Under the pieces are notes generated by a model. The model was not told where the DNA came from. It saw only the letters and a program-made list of their open reading frames with translations, and made no database searches. Source: Vandiemenella viatica (taxonomy: Eukaryota > Arthropoda > Insecta > Orthoptera > Morabidae). From it: DNA of 64,000 nt. The translations under genes were made by a program, and so were the position numbers. The stretch covers positions 344,434,932 to 344,498,931 of the forward strand of contig JARYHS010008074.1 in the NCBI GenBank assembly GCA_031002005.1, given 5' to 3'. The number at the start of each line of letters is the position of its first letter. The stretch's first letter is position 1. Positions 22,872 through 33,990 of the stretch are shown here, one piece after another.

Positions 22872-22915
22872 GCGACAAGCATTCGGCTACTAGCTCAGTA
22901 GCCATCTTCAGGCCG
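22872..22915 (-). ncRNA. Hammerhead-like motif in the inverted PLE end (box 2 altered)
   Basis: Minus strand: CTGAAGA (22911-22905), a 7-bp helix II GGCTACT/AGTAGCC around GAGCT, then GAAT (22884-22881) where GAAA is expected. The long perfect stem implies recent constraint. The GAAT change should weaken catalysis. Confidence 0.5.
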
Positions 22916-22998
22916 ATTATGTATCGGCGATCTTGCCTTGATGGATACCAGGTGTTTACTGGTGTCGCTTAGCAACCTCATGACGCAGTCCCTACGGC

Positions 22999-25560
22999 GG
23001 AGATTTCTATGAACAGACGGATGGTGTGGCAATGGGGTCACCATTGTCTCCTGTTGTGGCCGATCTATTTATGGAACATTTTGAGAATATAGCAATAGAA
23101 AGGTCTGTTCTTAAGCTGGCATGTTTCTTCTGTTATGTGGATGATACATTTGTAGTTTGGCCCCATGGGATCAGCAGTATACAAGAATTTCTGGACCATC
23201 TCAATGGGATTCACCCAAACATATGTTTCACGATGGAACTGGAAGAGAATGGTAGTGTAAGCATCTTAGAATTTTAGTAAATTCTAGCCTCTCACCTTTA
23301 GGCATTAGGGGGAAAGCTCACTCTTTAGTAAAAGATAGTTTCATTTTGTGTACAGGTTATGAGAGCGAAGCTTTATATAGCATGAAAATACTGTAACCAA
23401 ACAAACTAAATAAACCCTTTTAGGAACTGTAAAAGTATTCAAAAGTAAATAAAAGCCCTAAAGTAAACCTTCTAGAACAGAAAGAAAACATTAGTTTGGG
23501 AGGAAATAGGTTAAATCACTCAAAGTCAATTTCAAATAATAAATTCTGCTATAAGTTAACTTCACAGTTTCTAAACCAATTTGAGTGCAGTAAAGACTTT
23601 CAGTAGTTGCTAAATGCTGGATATAAACTTTGTATAATAATAAATAAACTTTAAACCAACCGAAAATTAAATAATCATTAATAATACAACTTTGGAATTA
23701 TGAGCTTCTACTTTGGAAGTATTTTGTCATTTTTAAACCGATTTACGAGCAAGAAAGTAACTCAATATTTAATAAACCAACTAAATTAATTTTCTGTAAT
23801 AATATTAACACCTTTTACTAACCTTTAATATGATAATCCAAAATAATCCAGTTCAGCACATAAGAGATTTCTAATATTTGGCATTTCACTGTTTTTACAC
23901 ACTTTCGAACAAAATAAAGTAGTTTTAATGAAATAATAACTCAATTAAAATATAAATTCACTAAAATTTCGTAGTTTCTGAACATATAAATAACTTAAAT
24001 CAATTTTTAATACTTCGTCAGATGCACTTCACTTTTAACAATTTTTATCTCAAAATCCTAGAGAACTTTCGAAATAAAAAGTAGATTTCCGGGAAGACCT
24101 AAAAATCTAATATCACATATAATAATTTCAAGTAATTCCAAGTAGTAGAACCGATTCTATAGAGATCTTAAAATTTAGTTTTCATTACAACCATGTGGTC
24201 AACTTAGAAATTATTTACAGCTGTTTACGAGCAGATACAGAGACGAGATAGCTTTCAGAATGCGTAATTTAATTCAGAGAATCTCTTGGTAATTTTATAT
24301 TTGTGATAAAAGTAATAGAAACAGAGTTATTAAATTAAATCTGAAATAACATTTTTTAGTAAATCTTACACACTTTGTAATTAAACTATCCGTGCATCAA
24401 TTTTAATAAAAGTTACACCAATAAACTCGGGAATTTTAGTAGAACACAGTGATAATAATATTTTTTGTATAAATTGTAGTTTTGTTAAAAATGACGAAAT
24501 AAAGAAGCTTCTCGAACAATAGTAATTCCCCAGGGTAGGAAAATAGTTCACTCCTACGCTAAGATCTTTTAAACCAGACACTTAAAGTTAATCACTAAAT
24601 ATCCATTATTTCACAATTAAAAAAGTATAAACACTGACAGCCTTTAAGTTTCGTATAATTGTTTAGTTACCAAGATATTTCCGGCCTAAATTTTCTAAGT
24701 GGTAGCAGAAAGCTGCGTTTTGGCTCTGACGTCAGCGAGGGTATATAACATGACGCCATGTTGAGGCGACATCCTTTTCGGTTTCGGACGCTGTACTATT
24801 ATGACGTGAGAAGCGTGTGCGCGGGTGAGGTTGGTAGCTCAGGATTTAGGTTGGTACCACCGGGTCGGCCATCATGGAACTTTGGTTTGGACACGGCACT
24901 TGTTTTTTCTTAACATGAACTTGTAATTTCATCAGGGGTGTCGGTCGGTCTTATCTTCTCTCCACATCTCCAAACTTTTGGAACGATTATTCGATTTTGC
25001 CTAATCAACTTTAAGAATGCTGTTTGAACTTTGGATTTCATTTTAAATAAACTTTAAGAATTTTTGGGAAAGTGAACTGTTTTATTTCTGTAGCTGTTGT
25101 ACTACCTTTTCAATATTTGAGGTCATCAAATATTGTGGCGACCTTAAGCATTCTAGTTGAATATCCTGGCAGCATGGTCAAAGCAAATTAACAGATTCAA
25201 TAAGTTTTCATCGAACAGTGAGGTGCTATCAAGAGTTTAAGTTAAGGCACTTAGGCGATACTCAACCCCGGTATCGGTCTGGTTCCTTACAGTAGCTTGC
25301 CTTTTTTGGACATTCTCATTCGGCGAAAACCAGATGGGACTCTTTCTCATAGTGTGTATAGAAAACCTACTCATACAGATTGATACTTACGTGCCGAAAG
25401 CTTCCACTACCCGGCTCAGAAAAATGCTGTATTGTACACACTGGTGCATAGAGCGAAAGAAAACTCTGATGTTGACAGTCTGCCGACGGAACTGGAACAT
25501 CTCCATATTACGTTCAGGAGAAATGGATATTGTAACTGACAAATAGAAAGGGCACTACAA
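22999..25560 (+). pseudogene. PLE reverse transcriptase (C-terminal half, split by LTR)
   Basis: The frame opens at the truncation with a FYEQTDGVAMGSPLSPVVA block, then YVDDTFVVWPHG (the YVDD catalytic aspartates) and LNGIHPNICFTMELEENG. The LTR cuts a Ser codon after 23255. The frame resumes after 25295 with LPFLDILIRRKPDG shifted by one base. Motifs A and earlier are missing because the copy is 5'-truncated. The remainder to 25560 is frameshifted. Confidence 0.82.
23256..25291 (+). mobile_element. solo LTR (2036 bp) inside PLE reverse transcriptase
   Basis: Starts TGTAAGCATC and ends GGTTCCTTACA. Perfect 4-bp duplication GTAG (23252-23255 and 25292-25295). A promoter-like GTATATAACATG lies at 24741, and AAATAAACTTTAAG near 25047 is a poly-A signal candidate, as expected for a forward LTR. 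There is no coding sequence. Two kilobases is long for an LTR. Confidence 0.88.
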
Positions 25561-25564
25561 AAAA

Positions 25565-27100
25565 ATGCCAAACAAACAGGCAATGGAACCTAAAGAATGG
25601 TATAAAGATCTGGTATTTATCCCATTTGCTGGTGACATATCCGGGAGAATAGGCAGGATACTAGGTCGACATGGTATTAAGAGCATATTTCGTCCTCCTG
25701 CCAAAATACGTGACCTGTTATGTTCTGTGAAGGACGACTTGGGGCTGAAGACGCCTGAGGTGTATAGTATACATTGTGAATGTGGGAAATCTTACATTGG
25801 ACAGACCGTACGCACAATTGAGGCCCGTGTGGTGGAACATCAACGCTACATTCGGCTTTTTCAGATGGATAACTCTGCTGTTGCCCAACATGTAATTGAA
25901 AATGGCCACAGAATGGATTTTGACAATGTGAAGGTTGAAGTGTTCCCTATGTTAGGAAAGCGACTTCTCGACCATACTGTGGCCGTTCATTACCAGTTAT
26001 TAATTTGCAACTAATATTAAGCATAAAACAAATCAGGTGGGCGCCAGAGATTGGAGTGTACCCTATTCTGAGGGAAGCGACATCCAGATCTCAAAGTATT
26101 GTTACTTAAACATGAATTATTGGACAAATAGAATTATTAATAAACTCAAATGACACATTACGTGATTGGATGGGATCTATTGAAAACAAGGTTCACAATC
26201 TGACTTTACGATTTACTTTAATTGTTTGCTTGACAAGATTTTACAAAGATTAATTTTCTTTCTGCAACACAAGGGTTCATAACTTTCTCGGTGGAGCAAG
26301 AGAGTCTGTCTCGGGGCGATATCTAGGGTAAAAAAACGACGATGATGCAAAAGTTCCTTTTTCAGAATGGTGGTTACCGTGCAGGCGAATCTACGTTGTG
26401 CAGTCGGTGGGTAGACCAGCTCTCCATCACGGCCGGCTGCCTCACTGCTGTTCCCAGTAGTCCGCTGTTCGGTCCATCCACACCTCTCCGTCGGTAGTCA
26501 ACAAGTTCTCTCTATGTCTTCTCGCGCTGCCTCGAAGAAGCGTCGTTTTCCGCCCCCTCTTCATGACGTCTGCCAATCACTGTCTTTGGAGGGAAGCTTT
26601 TTCCGTTGGTTGGCTCAGGACATGTAACAAAACCACCCTTTTTTTGTAATAAAATTACAAATTGTTACCATTGGCTGTACTCCTGGCTTCCCCTTACCCT
26701 TCGTTCTAGGATACCGATTTATTTCTTATTTTGTTTGTTTACTAAAACAGCCCAGGCTCCCACTCCATCTTGAGTCGCAGGCCTTGTCACGAGGCTGCTA
26801 TGCCATAAGTCACATTTAATGGAAACACTCAGGGGCTGGCGTTCTCCAAACACTAGCAGAACCTCCCCTGGGACCGGGGACCGACACACACCAGACGAGA
26901 AAAGAAACACGCGCACCTCTGTCTCTCGCGGATCATTACAAGGTGCTGACAAAATGTTCGTTCTTTTGGGAGTCCGTGGTTAAAGAAGCCATAGAAATAC
27001 GGTTACATAACAACCTGGTTAACCGTGACATGGATTATTTGCTGAGCAAGGCTTGGAAACCAGGGTTATCTATACTTTGCGGGCCACGTTCCCTGGTTGC
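25565..27100 (+). pseudogene. PLE linker and GIY-YIG endonuclease (split by LTR)
   Basis: Encodes YKDLVFIPFAGDISGRIGRI, IKSIFRPPAKIRDLL, then VYSIHCECGKSYIGQTVRT (GIY changed to VYS; YIG kept), EARVVEHQRYIR and AVAQHVIENGHRMDF. The frame is cut by the LTR at 25936 and resumes at 26945 with LTKCSFFWESVVKEAIEIRL, LVNRDMDYLLSKAWKP and a tail. The endonuclease nicks the target for PLE integration. The altered GIY motif and lost RT frame make it non-functional. Confidence 0.82.
25936..26940 (+). mobile_element. solo LTR (1005 bp) inside PLE endonuclease
   Basis: Starts TGAAGTGTTCCC and ends GATCATTACA. Perfect 4-bp duplication AGGT (25932-25935 and 26941-26944). The endonuclease frame is continuous when it is removed. 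No gag or pol. It differs in sequence from the other LTRs here, so it is probably another family. Confidence 0.85.
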
Positions 27101-27212
27101 CGGCGATCCGGTGGAGTGTGGACAGCCAAGTGAGAGGGACCCAATCGACCAATTAGGGCGGGGACTCGACGACTGCCTAACTGTGGTACCTATTGGTTGC
27201 GTGCCACAACAG

Positions 27213-27270
27213 CTAGATTCCGGCAGTTAAGCAACGCTGAGCATGGTGACCACTTGGATGGGTGACCGCC
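27213..27270 (+). repeat. 5S rRNA-like segment (Pol III internal-promoter region) in the PLE
   Basis: The 58-bp stretch reads like the middle of animal 5S rRNA. It includes CAGTTAAGCAACGC (27224-27237, box A region), GAGCATGGTGACCACTT (intermediate element) and CTTGGATGGGTGACCGCC (27253-27270, box C). The 5' and 3' thirds of 5S are absent, so it is not a 5S gene. It lies between the endonuclease end and the inverted terminal repeat, on the same strand as the element. It may be a captured promoter. Confidence 0.75.
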
Positions 27271-27374
27271 GCCTCGACCAATCACAGTGAAGCGGGACTG
27301 CAAGCGTCATGAGGTTGCTAAGCGACACCAGTAAACGCCTGGTATCCATCAAGGCAAGATCGCCGATACATTAT

Positions 27375-27420
27375 CGACCTGAAGATGGCTACTGAGCTAG
27401 TAGCCAAAAGCTTGTCGCTT
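27375..27420 (+). ncRNA. Hammerhead-like motif at the PLE right end (box 2 altered)
   Basis: CTGAAGA (27379-27385) and the same 7-bp helix II GGCTACT/AGTAGCC as the inverted left copy, followed by CAAAAG where GAAA is expected. TGTCG follows as a possible helix III and cleavage region. It is probably inactive as written. Confidence 0.48.
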
Positions 27421-27474
27421 TATAATAAAATCCGGCTGCAAACACTAGAAGATTTGTGGTCAACAGGAGATTAG

Positions 27475-29215
27475 GTTTGCAGTATGTGCTAAGGGATCTA
27501 CACACCTTCAGTTTAACTACACAATTATCTGTCCTAAATAACTATCAAAATTTGTGCAATTATAAGACTGAAGGTGTGTAAGTTAAATTCAGTTTTCCGT
27601 TCTTCAGTTCTCGTAGTGCAGTCATGGCAAGTGAAAATGGGTGGCAGAAAATTAAAAGCATTTTGCAGTGTGGATGCAGCTGTGTTGGTAGAACAATGAA
27701 GTAAAAAGAGACTTGAAGATTTCAGAAAAGATTGGTTTTTAAAATGAAACATTTTGCTCAGTGATTTCCACATAGTGAGGTACAATGAGTGAAAATAAAT
27801 GATTTCAGGAATTACAGTAGAACAGATGAAACAGAATTTCAAATGCTCTTGAGCAAGCATTCTTCCCCCATTGAAAAGATACTCTCTCTTCATGTGGGAC
27901 TGACTACTAAGTTTTCAGATTCTGGCAATAGAGAGAGGTTTTACAGATTTGAAATTTCACGTGAAGATATCACCTCAAGCACTGGGGACATAATAGAAAT
28001 GCGCATTAATTATGTTTGATTTTAATTCTGTAAAACCAGTTCATGGTCCTGGTGTTACATTTGGAATATTGTTTTAACAAGTAGGTGACCTGAGAAACTT
28101 TTGACCATTACTGTACATAACATAAAATGGATAGTAATATATAAAAATACTATGGTGCAACTTTATTGTTTTCACTTACCAAATACTTATTGCTTTAATT
28201 ATCTGCTGCAATAGAGGATTCACTTGGGTCCAGAGTTCCCTAGTCCTGAAATACCAGAGGCTCTGGACTTAAACATGATCACTACCCTCTCTCAACAATT
28301 TAAAATGATTAATCTTCTTTCATTCTTTCTGGAAAGTAGAACACTATCACAACTCATGTCAAAATCTAGAAGTTTGTTTTTATGTTAAAACATTGTATGC
28401 TGGTGTTTTTGTATATGTTAAAATTGTGCAAATTGGAAAATTGTCTTTTGCAACAGTAAACTGTGAAGTTACCTCTGATAATCTACTTGTGCAAGTAAGC
28501 AGCCTGTGTAGAAACCTGACTGAAATACACATTTACATCCTTTTATTGCCCAGACATTGTCATATGTGACAAGTGTGGCTAAAATGAAGGTGTGTAGCCT
28601 CCTTTACCACTACTGTGTTCCAGCCTCGTTACAATCTAAACACAAACAAATTACATTTTAAGCTACCATCCTGTGAGGAGTGGTAACAGTACAGGACCAT
28701 TAGTGAAAAATCCACCAAACTATTCAGTGGGGAACAGTGTCAGCCCAGGACCAACTACATAAAACAGACTACAAGGTCTGCATTACAACCTAGCAATACA
28801 TCTCTATCGTATGAAGTTATAATTTATATATTTTGGTCCACAGTGCATGACAACCTATGCACAGAGTCCTTTAGTTTGAAAATTTGTTTCATTTGGTGTG
28901 CATGCTGTTAGCAGTGAATAATGCAACAGTTTGAAATATAGGAAAAGTGCATCAAATAATATTCAATGTATTGGGGACTAACGAACTATAAGGAGAATAA
29001 TTTCTGTGACATTTGTATTTAACTTATACGCCTTTTCCAGCCAATTTCATTAACCAGACAGGAATTAATAAATAAAAAATATGGATTAGAAAAAAAATAA
29101 AAAATATGCAGGCCATAAGCAACAGGTGCTGATTCACCTTAACATTTGGCAATCAATCACAAGTGGACATGCGCCGGCCAAAGAGAGGACAAAGACATTC
29201 CACTTCACTATGCTA

Positions 29216-29218
<3 letters not shown>
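27475..29218. other. Intron sequence, no firm feature
   Basis: Short frames on both strands (for example 27534-27893 minus) have no recognisable motif. The base composition matches the surrounding intron. Confidence 0.45.

Positions 29219-29253
<35 letters not shown>
29219..29253. repeat. (TC)n microsatellite
   Basis: About 17 uninterrupted TC units. Confidence 0.95.
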
Positions 29254-29254
<1 letters not shown>

Positions 29255-29540
29255 GAGGCATGTTTGCACAGGCATCTCAGGTTTGTACACATCTGAATCA
29301 TGTGACATCACGGCCCCAGACATCTCTGACAAGTTTCTACAGGATCCCTATCACACACCATTATGGTGTGACATTAAATAATTATCTTTGGTTGGGTATA
29401 AATTCCATCACACCAAACAGATCACCATCAGTTCCCAGTCAATGCTCATCTAGTGCAGTTAACTATGGTTAGTGAGTTTCTCCTGTTTTCAACTTCCTAC
29501 AAGTTAAACAGAAGTGACATCAAGCATTTCACTGTAAGTT

Positions 29541-29836
29541 AGGGGGCATCCATAAATTACATGAGGTGATATTCAGGATTTCTGGACCGCTGCCCCCCCC
29601 CCCCTCTGGTGAGATTTCATGATCTGATCCAAACCCCCCCCCCCCCCCCTACAAGTCACAATCTGTAGACTTTTTTTTTCGGTCTGATACTTCCAAAGCC
29701 GGTTACACCCCCATTTTTCGATGAAAATTCCCCCCTTCTAAACCTCACGTGAGATTTCCATTGCCCCCTTCCCCCTTGGTAAGATTTCGCCGGACCCCCC
29801 CCCCATTTCACCTCACATGATTTATGGTTGCCCCCT
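29541..29836. mobile_element. MITE with GGGGGCATCCATAAAT ends (copy 1), C-tract rich
   Basis: Ends GGGGGCATCCATAAATTAC and ATGATTTATGGTTGCCCCC are inverted repeats, flanked by TTA and TTT. The same ends occur at 49301-49448 with TAA on both sides. A 3-bp duplication fits PIF/Harbinger-type MITEs. The interior has inverted CACCTCACATGA-type blocks and long C tracts (29593-29605, 29634-29649). Confidence 0.65.
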
Positions 29837-30849
29837 TTGTCACCTAAACTAGAATTTAATCCAGTAGTTGTACTAAAAAAAAAATTGGGAACAATAAAGT
29901 CAGACTCTCGCATGAAGAATGGGATGTACGGAGACAGCTGGCCTATACAATTGGTGGCTTTTTCAACAACAGTGAGCATCTGCAAACTAGTGTCTCACTT
30001 GTCAACCACACCATCTCGTCCTGAACAGTGGCAGCAATGAAGACTATATGGTTCTACAACAATGCTGTTGCTGCCTATGGTGTGTTTCTCAGAGAATCAA
30101 CATGGGACAACTTGGTTGACGCCCTGCCTGCGGTGACATGTGCCATCAGCACCATGGAGCCGTGGAGTTATCAAGTTACCAAATATTATAATGAGTTTGT
30201 GAATACATCAGTGAAATTGATTCATGACTACCCCTGTTGATCGATGTAAGGTCTTATAGTTTTGCATTTTGATAATGTACATGTCAATGAAGTGTCATAC
30301 AGCACCACTTCAACACTACTTCATGACCTTTAAAAGTTAGAAATTAAAGCATATAATTAACTGTTAGTGTATGATGATGTTAAACACAAAAAATCATTTA
30401 CAAACATTCTGACATTGGCGAGATTGCAGTGGTCAAACAAGTCGCACTTAATTCCTCATCGAGTTTCCTGTTAGTTTGAAATCCCAGAACCATGAATCTA
30501 GGTTTCTCCAGTTGTGTTGATGTTTTCAAAGACCAAATTTGAGTCTTACTTATAGGAAGCTATGGGTACTCCAATAGATCCCAACTTCTGAAATTAATTC
30601 GAAGTGGATTCCCACTGTTACAATCTTAAGCAGCGCTAGTTTCTCTCTTTTGCCTACTTGCAAATGAGGCTTTTCCTATGCGAGTTTACTGTTGGTAAAT
30701 TTACTTTTCTGAGGATGTACATATGACTTTGTATCGCTCCTAGATCAAATCAGTATCAGTTCTTGTTTTATATTTGCAATTATCCTTTTAAAGCATTTGC
30801 AAAAACCCAAGAGCATGCTCAACAGTTTATATGGTATACATTAAAGTAA
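29837..30849. other. Unassigned sequence left of the Polinton
   Basis: A plus-strand frame at 30028-30240 (70 codons, FYNNAVAAYGVFLRESTWDN) is open but I do not recognise it. The minus strand might hold the decayed end of the capsid-like gene that starts at 31229. The left Polinton terminus was not found. Confidence 0.4.
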
Positions 30850-31229
30850 CAATTTCCAAGATCATGTTGCCCTATCCTGCGTTGTTCAACACACCAGTTT
30901 GTTGAGGATAAGCAGAAATGTTTTCAATGTTGTTGTGATACCAATGTTTCTATTCCGGTCAATTTCAGCTCCATTAAGTTCATACATATTTCCTCAAACA
31001 GAAACTTGAATACATTGGATATGACAATTTAATTTGTAGCTCCTGACTCATCTGATCTGATGAATCTTCCTTCAATATGCAAGTAACTATGGCACAGCAG
31101 TGAATATATATCTTGGTTCTGAAATGGTATCTGAATTTCATCATGGTTCTCAAATGTGGCTGACGTATGTGGCTGATGGCTCAAATATTGTTTGCGAGTC
31201 ACTGATTCATCAAATTTCACACGCCTCAT
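30850..31229 (-). pseudogene. Polinton capsid-protein-like N-terminal region
   Basis: A minus-strand frame from 31229 opens with MRRVKFDESVTRKQYLSH, then NHDEIQIPFQNQDIYSLL and SYLHIEGRFIRSDES, and stops at 31029. Another frame continues (ELNGAEIDRNRNIGI, about 30950). Position and residues resemble the large structural protein of arthropod Polintons. It is heavily broken. The capsid assignment is inference from the family. Confidence 0.45.
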
Positions 31230-31299
31230 CCATGTTTTTTTTATATAGATATAACTGTATAGCCTAACGACTGTAGGAAAAGCACATTCTCAAGTGTCA

Positions 31300-32290
31300 A
31301 TCGTTTCACTGTTGGTTCGCTACTGGTGACTTTATGATGTTGAGGCTTCTTGTTATAATGAGTGCCCATTCTTTATATGTAGTCTCAGATTAATATTTCT
31401 CCTCTAGAATCCACTAGATCATCACCCTGTTCGACAAATCTAATATTGATGTTGATGAGTTTTCACTGTGGTGGGCGGATAGATGATATTAGCCGGCACT
31501 GAGCGTGGTGGGTGATTGGTTAACGTTCTGGCCTTGCATTCAGAGGACGCAAGTTTGAATCACCATCCGGGCATCCAGATTTGGGTTTTCAATGGTTTCC
31601 CCAAATCACTTCAGGCCGAATGCCGGGATGCTTCCTTCAAAAAGACCATGGCTGAATTCCTTCCCATTCATTGTCCCTAGTTCCATCCCACCTCTAATGG
31701 CCTTAGCCGTCGATGAGGCATAAAGCAATAAGTAAAAAAAAAAAAAAAAAAAAAGACATTATCCAGTACTTCTACAATCTTGTACACTGGCGGAACTATT
31801 GGAAACAAAACTCGTGCAATGTATGTCACAGCTTATCCTTGAAGTAATTTCCTGTACATATGCTACACTCTATTGGTATCATGTTAACTTTGAATATCTG
31901 CACTGTGTAATCTGTTATGAAATCTGTTTTAATACACATTTCGAAAAATCCGAGCAGGGATCCAATTGAGTTTGGTTTACCAAAGTCTATTTTCACAGGT
32001 GTTTGTGAGTGAATTGTTTGCTCTAATTACTAGCTTCTCGTTTTTAGTGTGCCAAACCAAACAATTTGCCAAATCGCCAATATTATAAGATCTTGTAGGT
32101 ATTTCAATTACCATATTCTTAGAGTAATTAAATTTATAGTTTGATTCATCTGTATTTGGAAACAGATATTAAGTCTGAAAGTCAACCAAGCCATCACCTT
32201 TGTTCAAATCTACCGGTGAGAAGTAGTCACATCCCAAGACTGAACTGTTGCCTGACAAGCAGAGTGTCACAAACATGTGTTAAACAAGTT
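31300..32290 (-). pseudogene. Polinton second structural-protein-like gene, split by SINE
   Basis: Read on the minus strand in broken frames: a short N-terminal block near 32200, MVIEIPTRSYNIGDLANCL (about 32080), LFPIVPPVYKIVEVLDNV just before the SINE at 31755, and, after it, NIIYPPTTVKTH (about 31480). Many stops occur. The location between protease and capsid-like gene fits a Polinton structural gene. Its exact role is not established from sequence. Confidence 0.45.
31495..31754 (+). mobile_element. tRNA-derived SINE, copy 2, inside the Polinton
   Basis: Same head and body as 22452-22694 (GAGCGTGGTGGGTGATTGG, CATCCAGATTTGGGTTTTC, TTCCTTCCCATTCATTGTCC), ending in about 21 A. Flanked by GATATTAGCC (31485-31494) and GACATTATCC (31755-31764), a diverged 10-bp duplication. 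Confidence 0.85.
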
Positions 32291-32299
32291 CGTTCAAAG

Positions 32300-32640
32300 A
32301 CAGATCTTATACATTTTCATATGGGAATTTTAAACACAAATGCCCACATATATGTACCAAATTTCTGATGTTGTTGCACATTGTGCAGTATTCTGTTTCC
32401 TGCAATGTATCGCTCCAATGCCAATGGAGGGCATAAGTCACTGGAACTGTGAATTATTTAACTGGTGTTCCAATATGTTCCAGCATTTTCAGCACTATCC
32501 AAGTTCACAATTCCACATACACTTTCACAACTTTTTTTTTTTTTTTTTGGATAATGTATTAAGTGTGAAAAAACCAAGAAAATGGGGTAAGCACAAATGC
32601 TTTCCATTCCTACATATATCTTCATCTGTCAGTGGCTGAA
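32300..32640 (-). pseudogene. Polinton adenain-type cysteine protease (decayed)
   Basis: The minus strand reads LTDEDICRNGKHLCLPHFLG (about 32640-32580), a run of Lys codons from an A18 tract (32530-32547), CGIVNLDSAENAGTYW (about 32520-32470), PPLALERYIAGNRIL, and a frameshifted CGHLCLKF-type end. The His expected after GT is Tyr, so the catalytic triad is incomplete. It normally processes capsid proteins. Confidence 0.6.
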
Positions 32641-32659
32641 ATAACTTTTTTTTTTTTTT

Positions 32660-33110
32660 AACCCAGGTCTATCTTTCATGTATGGCTTTAAATATAGGCC
32701 CTTACCCCTCATTGCAAGTGCCTCCATCGTTTCTCCTCAGCCAACTTCTTATTCACTTCTTTAATCCCTCTGACAGCTTTGACAAAACCTGCCACCGACC
32801 CTACCAGAGCAACGGCAGCTGACGAGCCGGCAAATAATGGTAATAAAGGAAGAATTCCTCCCTTCATTTTCTTAATACCCCCACCAAACATTAACTTGGC
32901 ACGTATGGTTCTGTTAACCAAGAATGCTGTGGCACATTCACCAAACTTCACACGTTTACCAAACTTCACACGTTTAACCTTCATTCTGTCTGCAGCCCTC
33001 TTGGCCAGTATATGATCTGCTTCAGCTCTATCTGACCCCTGTGTGTAAGCAATGTCATGTTCCCTACAGGCTGTATCTAGTGGGTTGATTCCCTTCTGCC
33101 CAAGCGCCAA
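32660..33110 (-). CDS. Polinton PLA2-like domain protein
   Basis: Minus-strand frame 33110-32709 (133 codons). It begins MALGQKGINPLDTACREHDI with the Cys-x-x-His-Asp dyad typical of secreted phospholipase A2 and of the parvoviral VP1 PLA2 domain, then a Lys/Arg-rich stretch (KVKRVKFGKRVKFGECATAF with a tandem VKFGKR repeat) and a hydrophobic segment (ILPLLPLFAGSSAAVALVGS). A GLYLKPYMK-like tail follows the stop. In virus-like elements such domains help endosomal escape; that role is inferred from other families. It is the least damaged Polinton frame here. Confidence 0.6.
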
Positions 33111-33326
33111 CTATTTTTGCAGTTTAGTACTGGGCCCACAAAACTGGTATATAGGTATTTGCATCTCAAAAGGCATCTTGTCGATGAACTTGTTTAAAAG
33201 CCATGACCTTTCTTCTTCCTCATAGGGGGAATTGTTACCAACTAACTTACTTTTTCACATGTCTATATATAGCCAGAGCAACCACCAAACCTTGTCAATA
33301 TACAGCTTGTCAAACAGAGGGACACA

Positions 33327-33990
33327 TTGCCCATAAGTTATGTTGATGCTGCCGGCACTAATATTAGGTGGAAGAACGGAACTCAGTTCCCTGAAACAGT
33401 GAGGGCAATAGTGTGTGGCCCATCAAATTGTTGGAAAAGCAATCTTGTGCTCGCCATGCTGGAACACCCCAATGGACTTAGATTTGAATATATAAACATG
33501 TTTTCCAAGGCGTCGTATCAGCCACAGTATCAATTTCTATGGAAAATATTAGACCCTATTAAAGAAATTCAGTATTTGACATTTAGTGATAATCAAAGAG
33601 TACCTTCTCCAAGGGAAGTGCTATATAATTCTGTGTTTTTATTTGATGTTTCATGTGAGAAGCAGAATAATATGCAAAATTACTTTTGCATGGGTAGGCA
33701 CAGATATGTGGATTATTTTTACTTGTGTCAGACTTATAGCCAGATATTGAAACAGTTGTTTAGAGACAATGCTAACTTGAAAGTGACCATTCAATAGGAC
33801 AATATGATTTTCAAACACATTTACAACGATCAAGTCAACACCGATATCGTGTTCAATGAGTTTAAAACCTATGTGGGTACTGCTGAAATGAGAGTTAACA
33901 CGGATTTTTGGTTATTGACAAAGACTGCGACATGTATCATAGAAAATACAATAATGGTTTTGATTGATTTTTGAATAAATAACCAAACAC
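33327..33990 (+). pseudogene. Polinton FtsK/HerA-type packaging ATPase
   Basis: Frame 33327-33797 (156 codons) plus a continuation after the stop at 33795 (NMIFKHIYNDQVNTDIVF). The Walker A region reads VCGPSNCWKSNLVL, with Trp where the invariant Gly of GKS should be. The Walker B region reads SVFLFDVSCE, with one acidic residue. MGRHRYVDYFYLCQTYS is the sensor-like segment. The enzyme would pump DNA into capsids. The altered P-loop predicts loss of ATPase activity. Confidence 0.75.

Larger units (their letters stand above)
22801..27460 (+). mobile_element. Penelope-like element with two solo LTRs inserted
   Basis: Bounded by a 14-bp direct repeat CAACAGGAGATTAG (22787-22800 and 27461-27474). 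About 170 bp at the left end (about 22830-22998) is an inverted copy of the right end (about 27290-27460), the usual PLE arrangement with an inverted partial terminal repeat. Between them are a 5'-truncated RT, a linker, a GIY-YIG endonuclease and a 5S-rRNA-like segment. LTRs are inserted at 23256-25291 and 25936-26940. Without them the element is about 1.6 kb. It is truncated at its 5' end within the RT palm. Confidence 0.85.

Noticed and set aside
26940..27230. Separate 95-codon ORF after the second PLE LTR
   Set aside because: It is the resumed endonuclease frame running on into the non-coding 3' region.
27213..27270. A functional 5S rRNA gene
   Set aside because: Only the central third is present and no Pol III terminator follows at the right distance.
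30028..30240. 70-codon plus-strand ORF (FYNNAVAAYGVFLRES)
   Set aside because: Open but short, unrecognised and without splice or start context; not listed as a gene.
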